This document shows, one piece after another, positions 24,670 to 33,647 of a stretch of 64,000 nt of DNA. Below the pieces are notes generated by a model that made no database searches, was not told the origin of the DNA, and was given only the letters and a program-made list of their open reading frames with translations. The stretch covers positions 1 to 64,000 of the forward strand of contig JBKDAM010000018.1 of assembly GCA_046316495.1 (NCBI GenBank), given 5' to 3'. A program made the translations under genes and the position numbers. This stretch comes from M3007 sp046316495. GTDB lineage: Bacteria > Bacteroidota > Bacteroidia > Chitinophagales > Saprospiraceae. How positions within the stretch are numbered: the stretch's first letter is position 1; each line of letters starts with the position of its first letter.

Positions 24670-27225
24670 ATGGCAAATACCGACCGATCCGACCTCCTCT
24701 ACCATACTTATAACAGCCTGTTTTTACGGCTGCCTTTTGAGAAAATCAACGTCAAAGGAGCCTTACTTTCGCTCTTTGCAGATGCCTGCGAAGAAGGCTT
24801 CCGCAAGGGAAAAAGTCCCGCAGAAATCATCCATTCGTTCTGGGAAATCCACTGTGAAGAAGAGACGCCTGACAATCGTCTGCAATTATTGGCCTACTTT
24901 ATTCGGTATGTAGAACGGCAGGTAGTCTTGTTTGACTCAGTAGAAGATGCACTGTTTGAAGAGACCCACGAGCTAAATGGCGCTGGTTCCCTATCCTATC
25001 TATTAAATCGAGTAAACAGCGCCTCCCTACGGGATCAGCTGATCCAGAAACTGCAAGATTTTACGGTTCGTCTGGTTTTGACCGCACACCCAACTCAATT
25101 TTATCCAGGAAAAGTATTGGCTATTATTGATGATTTGGGAAAAGAAATAGGAAATAAGGACCTGGAGCGCATCCGTCTAATGTTATTGCAGCTGGGAAAG
25201 ACCTCCTTTGTTAACCGAAAAAAACCGACTCCCTACGATGAGGCATTGAGCTTGAGCTGGTACCTGGAACTTGTATTCTACCATGCCCTTCCAGATATCA
25301 TATACCGGCTGCTCACTGCGCTCGAACAGGATGTGGCCACCTTCCAACACCCAGAAGTATTGGCTTTGGGATTTTGGCCGGGGGGGGATCGAGATGGAAA
25401 TCCTTTTGTTACGGCAGAGTTAAGCCGCGATGTCACACTCCGCCTGCGGGAAGGAATATTGAGGTGTTACTACAAAGATATCCGGCAATTGCGGCGTAGG
25501 CTTACCTTTTCGGGGGTAGAAGAGCGCATCATAGCCATCGATGCCAGGCTTTATGCAACCCTTTATCAACCAGGAAGTCCAGCCATCTACACCTCCTCTA
25601 AAGAATTGGAGCAAGAGTTGGCCTTTGTGCGACGCATCCTAATAGAACAGCATGACGGGCTTTTTCTCGATTTATTGGATCCTTTTTTACTGAAGGTTCG
25701 CATCTTTGGCTTTCACTTTGCCTCCCTGGATATACGCCAGGATAGTAGTGTACATGAAACGGTATGGGAAGCCATTTTTCAACAAGAACACCAAGACTAT
25801 ACACGCGCAACAGAGGAAGAGCGGTTGGGAATGCTCGCCCTTGCACAGTTTCCATTAGACGAGCACCGCTTTCCTGAAGGCTCTATTGTATATGAAACCA
25901 TTGCCATCACCCGTCAGATCGCCCAAATACAACGTCAAAACGGCATAAAAGGCTGTCACCGGTACATTATTTCTAATTGTGGAAGCGTCCGAAATGTAAT
26001 GGAGGTGTTTACATTGGCACGACTTGCTCTAGGAACAGAAGGTCCCGGAGGCACTTTCCCGCTGGATATTATTCCCCTGTTTGAAACCGTAGAAGACTTA
26101 CAAGAAGCTGGAGAAGTTATGCGTACCTTGTACCAGCATCCGGAGTACAAAGCCCACTTAGCAGCAAGGGGGAATCAGCAAACCATCATGCTGGGTTTTT
26201 CGGATGGAACCAAAGATGGGGGCTACCTGAGGGCCAATTGGAGTATTTACCGGGCAAAGGAAATCCTGACGGCCATCAGCAGGGAACAGGGCGTTTCCGT
26301 TGTGTTTTTTGACGGAAGAGGGGGGCCTCCGGGCAGAGGCGGTGGAAACAACGCCAGTTATTATGCCGCTCAAGGAATCCAGATCGAAAACAGGGAAATT
26401 CAAGTGACCATTCAGGGCCAAACGATTAGTAGTACTTACGGAACCAAAGTGGCCGCCTGTTATAACATCGAACGGCTATTCACCGCCGGATTGGAAAATC
26501 ACCTCTTTGGCACCCATGGAAACGAGCTGACAGAGCAAGACCGGATGCTTATGGATGAACTAGCCGCCGCCGCCTATGAATCATACCTTCAACTCAAAAA
26601 AGATCCTCAGTTCCTCCCCTACCTGGAAAAAATGACACCTTTGCAGTGGTATGGTGATAGCAACATCGCAAGCCGACCTACCAAACGAAATGCCGGTGGA
26701 CGCCTTCAGTTAGAGGGGCTTCGGGCTATTCCTTTCGTAGGCGCCTGGGCACAAATGAAGCAAAACATACCCGGATATTATGGCTTTGGAGCCGCATTGA
26801 GGCAACTTCAAGAAGCAGGAAGAGCGGAAGAACTTCGGAAGTTGTACCAAGATTCCCTGTTTTTCAGAACCTTGGTAGAAAACTCGATGCAGTCGCTGGC
26901 AAAAAGCAATTTCCTGGTGACCCGATACCAGGAAAAAGATCCCGAATTTGGACTTTTTTGGAAAAAATTAGAAGAAGAATACCTACAATCTATACAGCAG
27001 CTTCAATGGGTGAGCGGTAACCCTACCCTATTATCAGAAAACCCTGGTTCCCGTCGGAGCATTGCTTTGCGTGAACAAATCGTACTGCCCTTAATTGCCA
27101 TCCAGCAATTTGCCCTTCAGCAATTGCGTTCAGAGGGATTAAGCAAAGAGGAACAGGAATTGTTCCGGAAAATGGCGCTCCGGGCCATGTTCGGAATCAT
27201 TAACGCAGCAAGAAATGCAGCTTAA
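24670..27225 (+). CDS. ppc: phosphoenolpyruvate carboxylase
   Basis: 851 residues from the ATG at 24670; the upstream TTG at 24652 is less likely. The enzyme carboxylates PEP with bicarbonate to oxaloacetate, feeding the TCA cycle. Signatures: LTAHPTQ with the catalytic His (about 141), FWPGGDRDGNPF, FHFASLDIRQDSS, GFSDGTKDGGYL, and the glycine loop FDGRGGPPGRGGG. The C-terminus MFGIINAARNAA resembles the conserved GMRNTG end but lacks the final Gly, so it is a divergent family member. A pterin dehydratase gene follows after 3 bp. Confidence 0.96.
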   Translation: MANTDRSDLLYHTYNSLFLRLPFEKINVKGALLSLFADACEEGFRKGKSPAEIIHSFWEIHCEEETPDNRLQLLAYFIRYVERQVVLFDSVEDALFEETHELNGAGSLSYLLNRVNSASLRDQLIQKLQDFTVRLVLTAHPTQFYPGKVLAIIDDLGKEIGNKDLERIRLMLLQLGKTSFVNRKKPTPYDEALSLSWYLELVFYHALPDIIYRLLTALEQDVATFQHPEVLALGFWPGGDRDGNPFVTAELSRDVTLRLREGILRCYYKDIRQLRRRLTFSGVEERIIAIDARLYATLYQPGSPAIYTSSKELEQELAFVRRILIEQHDGLFLDLLDPFLLKVRIFGFHFASLDIRQDSSVHETVWEAIFQQEHQDYTRATEEERLGMLALAQFPLDEHRFPEGSIVYETIAITRQIAQIQRQNGIKGCHRYIISNCGSVRNVMEVFTLARLALGTEGPGGTFPLDIIPLFETVEDLQEAGEVMRTLYQHPEYKAHLAARGNQQTIMLGFSDGTKDGGYLRANWSIYRAKEILTAISREQGVSVVFFDGRGGPPGRGGGNNASYYAAQGIQIENREIQVTIQGQTISSTYGTKVAACYNIERLFTAGLENHLFGTHGNELTEQDRMLMDELAAAAYESYLQLKKDPQFLPYLEKMTPLQWYGDSNIASRPTKRNAGGRLQLEGLRAIPFVGAWAQMKQNIPGYYGFGAALRQLQEAGRAEELRKLYQDSLFFRTLVENSMQSLAKSNFLVTRYQEKDPEFGLFWKKLEEEYLQSIQQLQWVSGNPTLLSENPGSRRSIALREQIVLPLIAIQQFALQQLRSEGLSKEEQELFRKMALRAMFGIINAARNAA

Positions 27226-27228
27226 ACC

Positions 27229-27525
27229 ATGGAAATCTTGACAAATACACAAATTGAGGGATGGCTGAAAGAACATCCAGAATGGACCCTTCAAGACGGT
27301 TTTCTTCAGAGAACCTTCCTGTTCCAGGATTTTAATGAAACCTACGGGTTTATTGCCCGAGTGGCTCTGCTAGCGGAAGCACTGCAGCACCACCCAGATT
27401 GGAGCGGAACGTATCGAACGGTTACGATCCGACTTCGCACGCACGACGTCGACGGCATCACCGAAAAAGACTTAGTATTTGCCAAAAAAGCAAGCGCCTT
27501 TGTCGAAAAAGAAATGGATACTTAA
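27229..27525 (+). CDS. phhB: pterin-4a-carbinolamine dehydratase
   Basis: 98 residues, normal length. It dehydrates 4a-hydroxytetrahydrobiopterin, recycling the cofactor after aromatic amino acid hydroxylation. The family motif is complete: ALQHHPDWSG with the paired His, then THDVDGITEKD. It starts 3 bp after ppc, so it is co-transcribed with a metabolically unrelated gene. Its stop (27523-27525) interlocks with the stop of the convergent DksA-type gene. folE and a PTPS-type synthase lie 2 kb away on the other strand. Confidence 0.94.
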   Translation: MEILTNTQIEGWLKEHPEWTLQDGFLQRTFLFQDFNETYGFIARVALLAEALQHHPDWSGTYRTVTIRLRTHDVDGITEKDLVFAKKASAFVEKEMDT

Positions 27526-28097
27526 TGATCCTCCTCTTCTCCTGGCAGGTTGCGGTATCCAGCATCCTCCAAGGTTTCATTGTCCAGCTCCCAATCATCC
27601 GATGATTTGGCGCGAGGAGCTGCCATACGAACCTGATCAGCAACTGGCTTTCCGGCGGGACGGGCGCTTTCCTCTGTGGGGAAAGATTCTCCCTCTGCAT
27701 CTCCTCCAGGCGTAATTTTGTTCTTGTTGGCAATGTTTTTCCCGTCCACTGATTTCGTAGCATGGGGCACCACCCTCAAGCGCTCCTTTGGTATCAAGGT
27801 TCCAGTCACCGTACAAACACCATACGTTTTGTTCTGAATACGAAGCAATGCCTTTTGCAGATCTTCAATAAACTTCACCTGTCGGGCAGCCATGCGGGTC
27901 ATGAATTCCAAGTCTGCATGTGCACCGGAATCATCATACATATCACCATTTTGCTGATTAAAGCCGGTATCGCTTAATTCGGCGATCTGGTTACGAGTGA
28001 ATTCCAGTTCTTCCTGCGCCTTGGAGATCTTTTCCTCAATGAGCGTTTTAAACTCTTGCAGATCGGTGTCGCTGTATCTTACTTTGGGTTCCTCCAT
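27522..28097 (-). CDS. DksA/TraR-type protein with degenerate zinc finger
   Basis: 191 residues. A Glu/Lys-rich coiled-coil region (about 8-90) is followed by the DksA-like finger region: TYGVCTVTGTLIPKERLRVVPHA. Canonical DksA has four zinc-binding Cys (CxxC...CxxC); here only Cys95 remains. The C-terminal 70 residues are acidic and probably disordered. DksA binds the RNA polymerase secondary channel with ppGpp. Zinc-free forms are known and are common in Bacteroidota, so a regulatory role is plausible. It has its own promoter. Confidence 0.88.
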   Translation of the reverse strand: MEEPKVRYSDTDLQEFKTLIEEKISKAQEELEFTRNQIAELSDTGFNQQNGDMYDDSGAHADLEFMTRMAARQVKFIEDLQKALLRIQNKTYGVCTVTGTLIPKERLRVVPHATKSVDGKNIANKNKITPGGDAEGESFPTEESARPAGKPVADQVRMAAPRAKSSDDWELDNETLEDAGYRNLPGEEEDH

Positions 28098-28131
28098 TAG
28101 TTGAATCAGAGAGTGGTAAAAAATGAAGTCA

Positions 28132-28163
28132 CAAATTTACAGTATTACAAGTTGGATGGGCAA
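28132..28163 (-). promoter_or_regulatory. promoter of the DksA-type gene
   Basis: Minus strand TTG (28161-28163), 21-nt spacer, TAAATTTG (28132-28139). Both boxes and spacing fit TTG-N17-23-TAnnTTTG. It sits in the 69-bp gap beside the tilS stop. Confidence 0.7.
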
Positions 28164-28166
28164 ATT

Positions 28167-29531
28167 TTATTTCAGCCAACTGATTTTTTTCATTTCTTTT
28201 GATGTAGATTTAACACGAAAACGATGATCTAAGCGATAACCAATCACCCAAATGACCTGTTGGTCCCCATTAACCAATACCTGGACCGCCTCTTTTTCCA
28301 CTATATTCAATTTCAGATCCGTGAAAAAGTCCTGCAATTTTTTGTGTCTACCTTCCATCCCGAACGGTTGAAATCGATCTCCCGCCTGCCAGTTTCGAAC
28401 CTTTAGTGGATATCGGAGTACAGTTCGATCCACTACCACTGAATTGGAATCGGTTGGATAACCGGCGCCAGGCTCCCAATCTGTCAAAATTAAACGCCCC
28501 CCAGCAGGAAGGCGTACCAAGAGATCATCCTCCTCTAGGTGAATCGTGCTGCTTTGGGCAATAGGTTGATCCGGAGAGGGCTGCACCAATAAGCAGTTGC
28601 GGTCAGTGATTACCCGGACACCGGTGCTGGAAAGGAAAGATTTTCCAGGGCTTTCCAGAAGCAAGAGCATTTGCCGGACTTGCTCGGCAGTAAATCCATG
28701 CGGATGTAGCACTTCCCACAGTCCGGAGCTTGGGGAAGGCAAAGCCAATAAACGATCATAGCGGATTTCAAAGCTGCCGCTTTGATTTTCCGCAGAAACG
28801 AGTTGCTTTTGAATCAGGTACTGATAATTGGAATCTTGGCTGCGCAGGTGTTCCAGGGTTTGACGACTGGTTTCCCAAAATGCGGGTTTCATTGCCTCTA
28901 ATGGAGGAAGTACCTCTAGTCGGATTCGGTTTCGCTCGTAATCCGTCTTATTGTTACTTTGATCCTCCCGCCATTGGATTCCATTTGACCTTGCGTACTC
29001 GGCTATTTCCGATCGAGTAAAATTCGACATCGGGCGAAAGACGGTTACCTGCCACTCTTTCAAATGGCTTTTAACCGGAATACCCGCCAACCCACTCACC
29101 CCAGTTCCTCTTATAAAATGAATGAAAAAGGTTTCCACAGCATCCTGCAAATGATGACCCGTCAAAAGTCCTGCTGCCCGATGTTCCTTGCAGCATTGAC
29201 CAAACCACTCATACCGAAGCATTCGAGCGGCCATCTGAATAGACAGCCCTTTTTCCCGGGCCACCTGTTCTGTTGGGAACGAGGTCCCTTGAAAAGCGAA
29301 GCCAAGCGAACGGGCAGCTTCTTCTACAAAGCGTGCATCCTGGTCGGAGGCCCCTCCCCTCAGTTGAAAATTGGCATGAACCACGAGTCCATTTATACCA
29401 GCAGCTTTGCATAAATGAAGCAGCACCATGGAGTCAACTCCCCCGCTTATCGCAATAAGGTACAGGGCAGATGGATCCACCTCTAATCCTTCACATTGCT
29501 CTTGAAACCGCTTTTCAAGCTCCGTAAACAT
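28167..29531 (-). CDS. tilS: tRNA(Ile)-lysidine synthase
   Basis: 454 residues. TilS attaches lysine to C34 of the AUA-reading tRNA(Ile) using ATP, an essential step. The PP-loop SGGVDSM is near residues 29-35, followed by the family regions GHHLQDAVETFF, GVSGLAGIP and NKTDYERNRIR. The C-terminal TilS domain ends with VIGYRLDHRFRV. It starts 3 bp after folE and belongs to the pterin operon reading PTPS, folE, tilS. Confidence 0.95.
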   Translation of the reverse strand: MFTELEKRFQEQCEGLEVDPSALYLIAISGGVDSMVLLHLCKAAGINGLVVHANFQLRGGASDQDARFVEEAARSLGFAFQGTSFPTEQVAREKGLSIQMAARMLRYEWFGQCCKEHRAAGLLTGHHLQDAVETFFIHFIRGTGVSGLAGIPVKSHLKEWQVTVFRPMSNFTRSEIAEYARSNGIQWREDQSNNKTDYERNRIRLEVLPPLEAMKPAFWETSRQTLEHLRSQDSNYQYLIQKQLVSAENQSGSFEIRYDRLLALPSPSSGLWEVLHPHGFTAEQVRQMLLLLESPGKSFLSSTGVRVITDRNCLLVQPSPDQPIAQSSTIHLEEDDLLVRLPAGGRLILTDWEPGAGYPTDSNSVVVDRTVLRYPLKVRNWQAGDRFQPFGMEGRHKKLQDFFTDLKLNIVEKEAVQVLVNGDQQVIWVIGYRLDHRFRVKSTSKEMKKISWLK

Positions 29532-29534
29532 GCC

Positions 29535-30134
29535 TTAATGCAGTTTGACACCGATCAACTGCATGAATTCTGCGCGGGTACGCGCATCGTCCTGAAACAT
29601 TCCGGTAAATGCAGAAGTAGTGGTTTGGCTGTGTTGGTTTTGTACCCCGCGCATCATCATACACATGTGGCGGGCCTCAATCACCACGGCAACACCCAAT
29701 GGTTGAAGCGTTTTTTCCAGCACATCACGGATTTCGAGCGTTAGGCGCTCCTGGACTTGCAAACGCCGGGCGAAAACGTTGACTACTCGTGGAATTTTAC
29801 TGAGACCAACAATTTTTCCATTAGGAATATAGGCCACATGTGCTTTTCCAAAAAAAGGAAGCAGATGATGTTCACACATAGAGTACAACTCAATGTCCTT
29901 AACAATAACCATCTCGCTGTAGTCTTCGTTGAACAACGCGCCGTTCAGGATTGCATCTGCGTCCTGTTGGTATCCTTGAGTTAGAAACTGGAGGGCCTTG
30001 GCGGCCCGCTCAGGCGTTTTTTCCAAGCCCTCTCGTTGGGGGTTTTCGCCGAGTTGGGCGAGCATTTCCCGGTACTGACGAGCGATTTCACCCGTAATCT
30101 CTTGATCATACTGATCCGTTCTGTGGTACGCCAT
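29535..30134 (-). CDS. folE: GTP cyclohydrolase I
   Basis: 199 residues. It converts GTP to 7,8-dihydroneopterin triphosphate, the entry to folate, biopterin and queuosine routes. The active site is clear: MCEHHLLPFFGKAHVAYIP (zinc Cys and His), SKIPRVVNVFARRLQVQERLT is replaced only slightly from consensus, and the second zinc Cys lies in ARHMCMMMRG. It follows the PTPS-type gene by 21 bp and precedes tilS by 3 bp, which supports a shared transcript. Confidence 0.97.
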   Translation of the reverse strand: MAYHRTDQYDQEITGEIARQYREMLAQLGENPQREGLEKTPERAAKALQFLTQGYQQDADAILNGALFNEDYSEMVIVKDIELYSMCEHHLLPFFGKAHVAYIPNGKIVGLSKIPRVVNVFARRLQVQERLTLEIRDVLEKTLQPLGVAVVIEARHMCMMMRGVQNQHSQTTTSAFTGMFQDDARTRAEFMQLIGVKLH

Positions 30135-30155
30135 AAGCCTTCAGTTGTGTGGGCA

Positions 30156-30572
30156 CTACTCTCCGTAGTACTCCGCGTAGATACTGTCTGTTTCCCAAAG
30201 GGTCAGTTTGTGCAAGTGACCACCTAATTCGGCAACCGGACCTTGCAACTGTCCCCAGATCACTTTAACGAGATTTTCGGTGGTTGGTTGCAGCCCTTTT
30301 GGAATAAAGGGAACATCTAGGTTAAGGTTACTGTGGTCCAGGTGGTCTACTACCGCCTTTTTGATCACCACACTCAAGTCCTTTACGTTCACAATAAAAC
30401 CGGTAACAGGGTCTGGTTCCCCTTTTACGGTGACATGAAGGTAATAGTTGTGTCCATGCCAGTTTTTATTGGCGCATTTCCCAAAACGCGCTTGGTTTTC
30501 TTCTTCTGACCACTGTTCTACCCAAAGTTTGTGGGCAGCGTTGAATTTTTCAATCCGGGTGATATAGACCAT
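30156..30572 (-). CDS. 6-pyruvoyl-tetrahydropterin synthase-type enzyme (PTPS/QueD superfamily)
   Basis: 138 residues. Zinc ligands are His14 (NAAHKL), His39 and His41 (HGH). The catalytic Cys33 is five residues before the HGH (CxxxxxHGH), the spacing of eukaryotic-type PTPS; bacterial QueD has CxxxHGH. Further matches to PTPS are EEENQARFGKC, LDHSNLNLDVP, TTEN and the C-terminal ETDSIYAEYYGE. It should act on dihydroneopterin triphosphate from the neighbouring folE. PTPS points to biopterin-type cofactor synthesis; a queuosine role cannot be excluded since some enzymes are bifunctional. First gene of the PTPS-folE-tilS operon. Confidence 0.92.
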   Translation of the reverse strand: MVYITRIEKFNAAHKLWVEQWSEEENQARFGKCANKNWHGHNYYLHVTVKGEPDPVTGFIVNVKDLSVVIKKAVVDHLDHSNLNLDVPFIPKGLQPTTENLVKVIWGQLQGPVAELGGHLHKLTLWETDSIYAEYYGE

Positions 30573-30633
30573 TCTGTTGAGTATAATTCGCTTTTCGGGC
30601 CTTTTTGGCTGCCCTGTTGCGGAAAAGAGGCTG

Positions 30634-30641
30634 CAAAATTA
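30634..30641 (-). promoter_or_regulatory. -7 promoter element of the PTPS-folE-tilS operon
   Basis: TAATTTTG on the minus strand, exact TAnnTTTG, 61 bp before the PTPS start. No matching -33 box found. Confidence 0.5.
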
Positions 30642-30668
30642 AGGCCCATTTCCTGAAACCGACCATCC

Positions 30669-31280
30669 TTACGCTCCTTTTTTTGTCTGTTTCCAGATTT
30701 GGTAGGCGCTCAGATCCGGCGGTTCGGACCCTGGCCAATCGGATGGTTTGTCTGAAAAGGCTTCGCAAGGCCTTAGGCTCTCCTTGCAATAGCCTGGGAG
30801 CGCCTGGTACAGGGCTGTGCCTTTTGTTTTCCAGGCGATCATTTCATCGCTGACTGTTCGGATGATTTTTCCTGGATTACCAGCAACCAGACTTCTGGCT
30901 GGAATCTTTTCACCTGTTTTAACAAAACAAAGTGCCCCTATAATGCATTCTTCTCCAATTTCGACCTCGTCCATCAATACTGCATTCATACCTACAAGGC
31001 TGTTTCTTCCAATTCTAGCCCCATGTACAATGGCCCCATGCCCAATGTGAGCCCCCGACTCGAGCACAACGGTCACGCCAGGAAACATGTGTATGGTGCA
31101 GTTTTCCTGCACATTACAGCCCTCCTCAATAATTATATTCCCCCAATCGCCCCGAATAGCTGCACCAGGGCCAATGTAGACATGGGCCCCGATTTCTACT
31201 CGGCCGGTCACGGTAGCTTGCGGGTGCACAAAGGCACTGGGATGGATAACAGGGCGAATTCCCTCAAATTCATAGATCAT
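30669..31280 (-). CDS. gamma-carbonic anhydrase-like left-handed beta-helix protein (PaaY type)
   Basis: 203 residues of hexapeptide repeats forming a left-handed beta-helix. The three zinc His of gamma-carbonic anhydrases are in place (His64, His81, His86; HIGHGAIVHG), along with IRGDWGNIIIEEG. The length and the tail resemble PaaY/CaiE thioesterase-like members. It may hydrate carbon dioxide or act as an acyl-CoA thioesterase; sequence alone does not decide. It ends 96 bp before the PTPS operon and may be transcribed separately. Confidence 0.9.
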   Translation of the reverse strand: MIYEFEGIRPVIHPSAFVHPQATVTGRVEIGAHVYIGPGAAIRGDWGNIIIEEGCNVQENCTIHMFPGVTVVLESGAHIGHGAIVHGARIGRNSLVGMNAVLMDEVEIGEECIIGALCFVKTGEKIPARSLVAGNPGKIIRTVSDEMIAWKTKGTALYQALPGYCKESLRPCEAFSDKPSDWPGSEPPDLSAYQIWKQTKKGA

Positions 31281-31454
31281 AAAAAGGACTATTTCGGTAA
31301 TGGATATTAGGTTTTACGCGCTGGAAAAGGCGTCTAAAAAGCAAAGGTCGCTTGCCCTAAGCAATGAAGGGGAAGGTCTAATCGTTTATTTCCGGAAAAG
31401 AACAAAAAACAAGCTGCGCTGGTTTACAAGTTCCCAGTTGCTGTTTTGAAATTG

Positions 31455-31462
31455 TATCTTTG
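31455..31462 (+). promoter_or_regulatory. -7 promoter element
   Basis: TATCTTTG, exact TAnnTTTG, 21 bp before the ATG at 31484. The upstream in-frame TTG (31460) lies inside this element, which argues against it as a start. Confidence 0.55.
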
Positions 31463-31483
31463 CCCAATAATTTTAGCTCTTTT

Positions 31484-32584
31484 ATGTATCCACGCTACTT
31501 GCTTATTTGCTTTATTTTCCCTGCACTTGGATTGATGGCTCAACCCAAGTCTGCTTTGATCAACGAGTATCAATTGGCCAATTACAACCCGCTCAAGCCC
31601 ACCACCGCCTATTATTACGAGCATTTGCAAGAGCTTTCGGGTGCTGTCCAACAATTGGAGCTATCCGAGTATTTGCCCCAACAACAGGACTCTATAGTGT
31701 TGAACGGACTTCAGAAAGAGGGCCCCAACAACGTCCAATACAATTTTCGAAAAGATAAAACCATTTCCAGTTACCAATGGTCTCCCCGACCTAATAACCA
31801 GCATGTTCACTATTTCAAAAACTTCCGCCTCAATTACTTGGACAGCCTAAAGATGTTTGGTGCTGGCGGCAGGTTAATCTCTCTCCAACGCTTCCAATAC
31901 GACCCCATAACCGGGCTTCCCAGTGCAAGGCTAACCACCATGCTGAACGAAACCAGGGAAAAGAAATACCCTATCAACCAGGAAGGCAGCCTGCTATTTC
32001 ACGAAATGGACGATCAACTGTTTGTTTACCAAAACAACCAGCTCATCCGGCAAGAGAACACCCAGCGGCAGCATAAATGGGAGTATGAGTACCATCCAAA
32101 TGGCAAATTAAAAAAAATGGTGTACCACGAGCAGTCGTTAAAAATGCGGGAAGAGATTCGGGATGAATCCGAAAAAATAATTCTCTCCGAACAGTACAGT
32201 TATTCAATCGATGGTTCTTTGCTCGAAATCTCCCGCGACTCCAATAGCTACGATGCAGAAGGCAGGCTCTTTCAGGTGTACCGTTGGAACGCCTCCGGCC
32301 AAAATGATCAAGAAGGCACCGGCCCCACAATTCTAGAATACGAATACAAAAAAGGGCGGTTGGCCATGGTTTACAAATCCATCAACGGGAAAAAAACCAT
32401 CCAGACCCAATACTTTTATAACGACAAAGGAGAACTCATCAAACAAATTGGTAAGCAAGGCGAAAGCACTTGGGTATATACTGACCACGACTCCATGGGA
32501 AATTGGACGAGAAGAATCGTGTTTAACAACGGAGAACCTCAGGGCATTCATGTTCGAAAAATAACTTATTATGGAAAAAAATAA
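31484..32584 (+). CDS. secreted protein with YD-repeat-like strands, function unknown
   Basis: 366 residues from the ATG at 31484, which opens a signal peptide ending near GLMAQ. The mature part is Tyr/Asn/Gln/Lys rich, with repeated strand motifs such as WEYEYHPNGKLKKMVY, LEYEYKKGRLAMVY and TQYFYNDKGELIKQI. They resemble RHS/YD repeats, but no toxin core, RHS core motif or T9SS domain is seen. Likely periplasmic or outer-membrane. Its 3' end overlaps the next gene by 14 bp, so the two are coupled. Confidence 0.75.
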   Translation: MYPRYLLICFIFPALGLMAQPKSALINEYQLANYNPLKPTTAYYYEHLQELSGAVQQLELSEYLPQQQDSIVLNGLQKEGPNNVQYNFRKDKTISSYQWSPRPNNQHVHYFKNFRLNYLDSLKMFGAGGRLISLQRFQYDPITGLPSARLTTMLNETREKKYPINQEGSLLFHEMDDQLFVYQNNQLIRQENTQRQHKWEYEYHPNGKLKKMVYHEQSLKMREEIRDESEKIILSEQYSYSIDGSLLEISRDSNSYDAEGRLFQVYRWNASGQNDQEGTGPTILEYEYKKGRLAMVYKSINGKKTIQTQYFYNDKGELIKQIGKQGESTWVYTDHDSMGNWTRRIVFNNGEPQGIHVRKITYYGKK

Positions 32585-33647
32585 TAGAAAATTCCCTGAC
32601 TGGATTTTCTCCACGTTGATCTTTGGAGGCTGCCTCCTGGGGTTTTCTGCTTGCAAAACAACCTATAACCCTACCTTTCCCTTCGACCCAACTGCTAGCC
32701 CCAAAGCCCCCAATTACGCTGACACCAGTGCCTGGGCGGCCTTGCCACAAAAGCAAGACCTGTCTGACCGTGTCCCAAAATCATTGGAAAAAATTGCGCC
32801 CCTAGCTCAAAATGGTCCGGTTGATGTGTTCTACATCCACCCAACTACTTTGACTGAAAGCAGGAAAGAATGGAAAACCTGGAACGGGAGCATTGAGGAT
32901 GTTCAGCTAAATACCAAAACTGAAGAATCTGCTCTGCTATTTCAAGCCTCTGCCTTCAACGGAGTGGGACGAGTATTCGCCCCACGCTACCGGCAAGCCC
33001 ATTATTACAGTTTTTTGACCAGCGACAAAGCCTCCGCCCAACAAGCACTGGAACTTGCTTATCAAGATGTAAAAGAGGCCTTCCAGTACTACTTACAGCA
33101 CCTCAATGAAGGTAGACCTTACATTATTGCTGCCCACAGCCAAGGCTCTAAACATGGGGCCCGATTACTAAAAGAACTGGTGGACACAACTGATCTACGC
33201 CAGCAGTTGGTGGTAGCTTACCTGCCTGGCTGGCCAGTGCCCTATCAATATTTCAAAAATATCCCACCCAGTACGCATCCACAGCAAACAGGCTGTTTCT
33301 GCTCCTGGAGGACCTTTGAATACAAGTTTGGGAAAAAAAATGCCCGTCAACCAGAAATTGCATGCACCAATCCCATTACTTGGCAAACGGATACAACCTC
33401 GCACTACACACCCAAGTCAATGCACAAAGGAGCCATTTTATACCAATTTGATCGGCTGTACCCACAGATTTGCGACGGGGAAACCTACCAAGGCGTATTA
33501 CTTTGTAATAAACCTTCGTTTCGGGGCAGCTTGCTGCTGCGCACCAAAAACTACCACATTGGAGACATTAACCTGTATTACCTGGATATCCGACAGAATG
33601 CCTTTGAACGTAGTCAAGCCTTCCTGCAGCAGAAAAATAGTCGGTAA
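32571..33647 (+). CDS. DUF3089 lipoprotein, alpha/beta-hydrolase fold
   Basis: 358 residues. A signal region ends in a lipobox-like GFSAC (Cys28). The body shows VDVFYIHPTTL, FAPRYRQAHYYSF and IIAAHSQGSKHG with a nucleophile-elbow Ser, which define the DUF3089 group of lipase-like proteins. A Cys-rich motif (GCFCSWRTFEY) follows. Substrate unknown; an outer-membrane or periplasmic esterase is the best guess. Co-transcribed with the preceding gene. Confidence 0.87.
   Translation: MEKNNRKFPDWIFSTLIFGGCLLGFSACKTTYNPTFPFDPTASPKAPNYADTSAWAALPQKQDLSDRVPKSLEKIAPLAQNGPVDVFYIHPTTLTESRKEWKTWNGSIEDVQLNTKTEESALLFQASAFNGVGRVFAPRYRQAHYYSFLTSDKASAQQALELAYQDVKEAFQYYLQHLNEGRPYIIAAHSQGSKHGARLLKELVDTTDLRQQLVVAYLPGWPVPYQYFKNIPPSTHPQQTGCFCSWRTFEYKFGKKNARQPEIACTNPITWQTDTTSHYTPKSMHKGAILYQFDRLYPQICDGETYQGVLLCNKPSFRGSLLLRTKNYHIGDINLYYLDIRQNAFERSQAFLQQKNSR

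Noticed and set aside
30156..30572. Annotation as queD of the queuosine pathway
   Set aside because: Cys-to-HGH spacing is five residues, as in PTPS, not three as in QueD; kept as a PTPS/QueD superfamily member with PTPS preferred.
31484..32584. RHS toxin or polymorphic toxin from its YD-like strands
   Set aside because: No RHS core, toxin C-terminal domain or immunity gene; only short, degenerate strand motifs.
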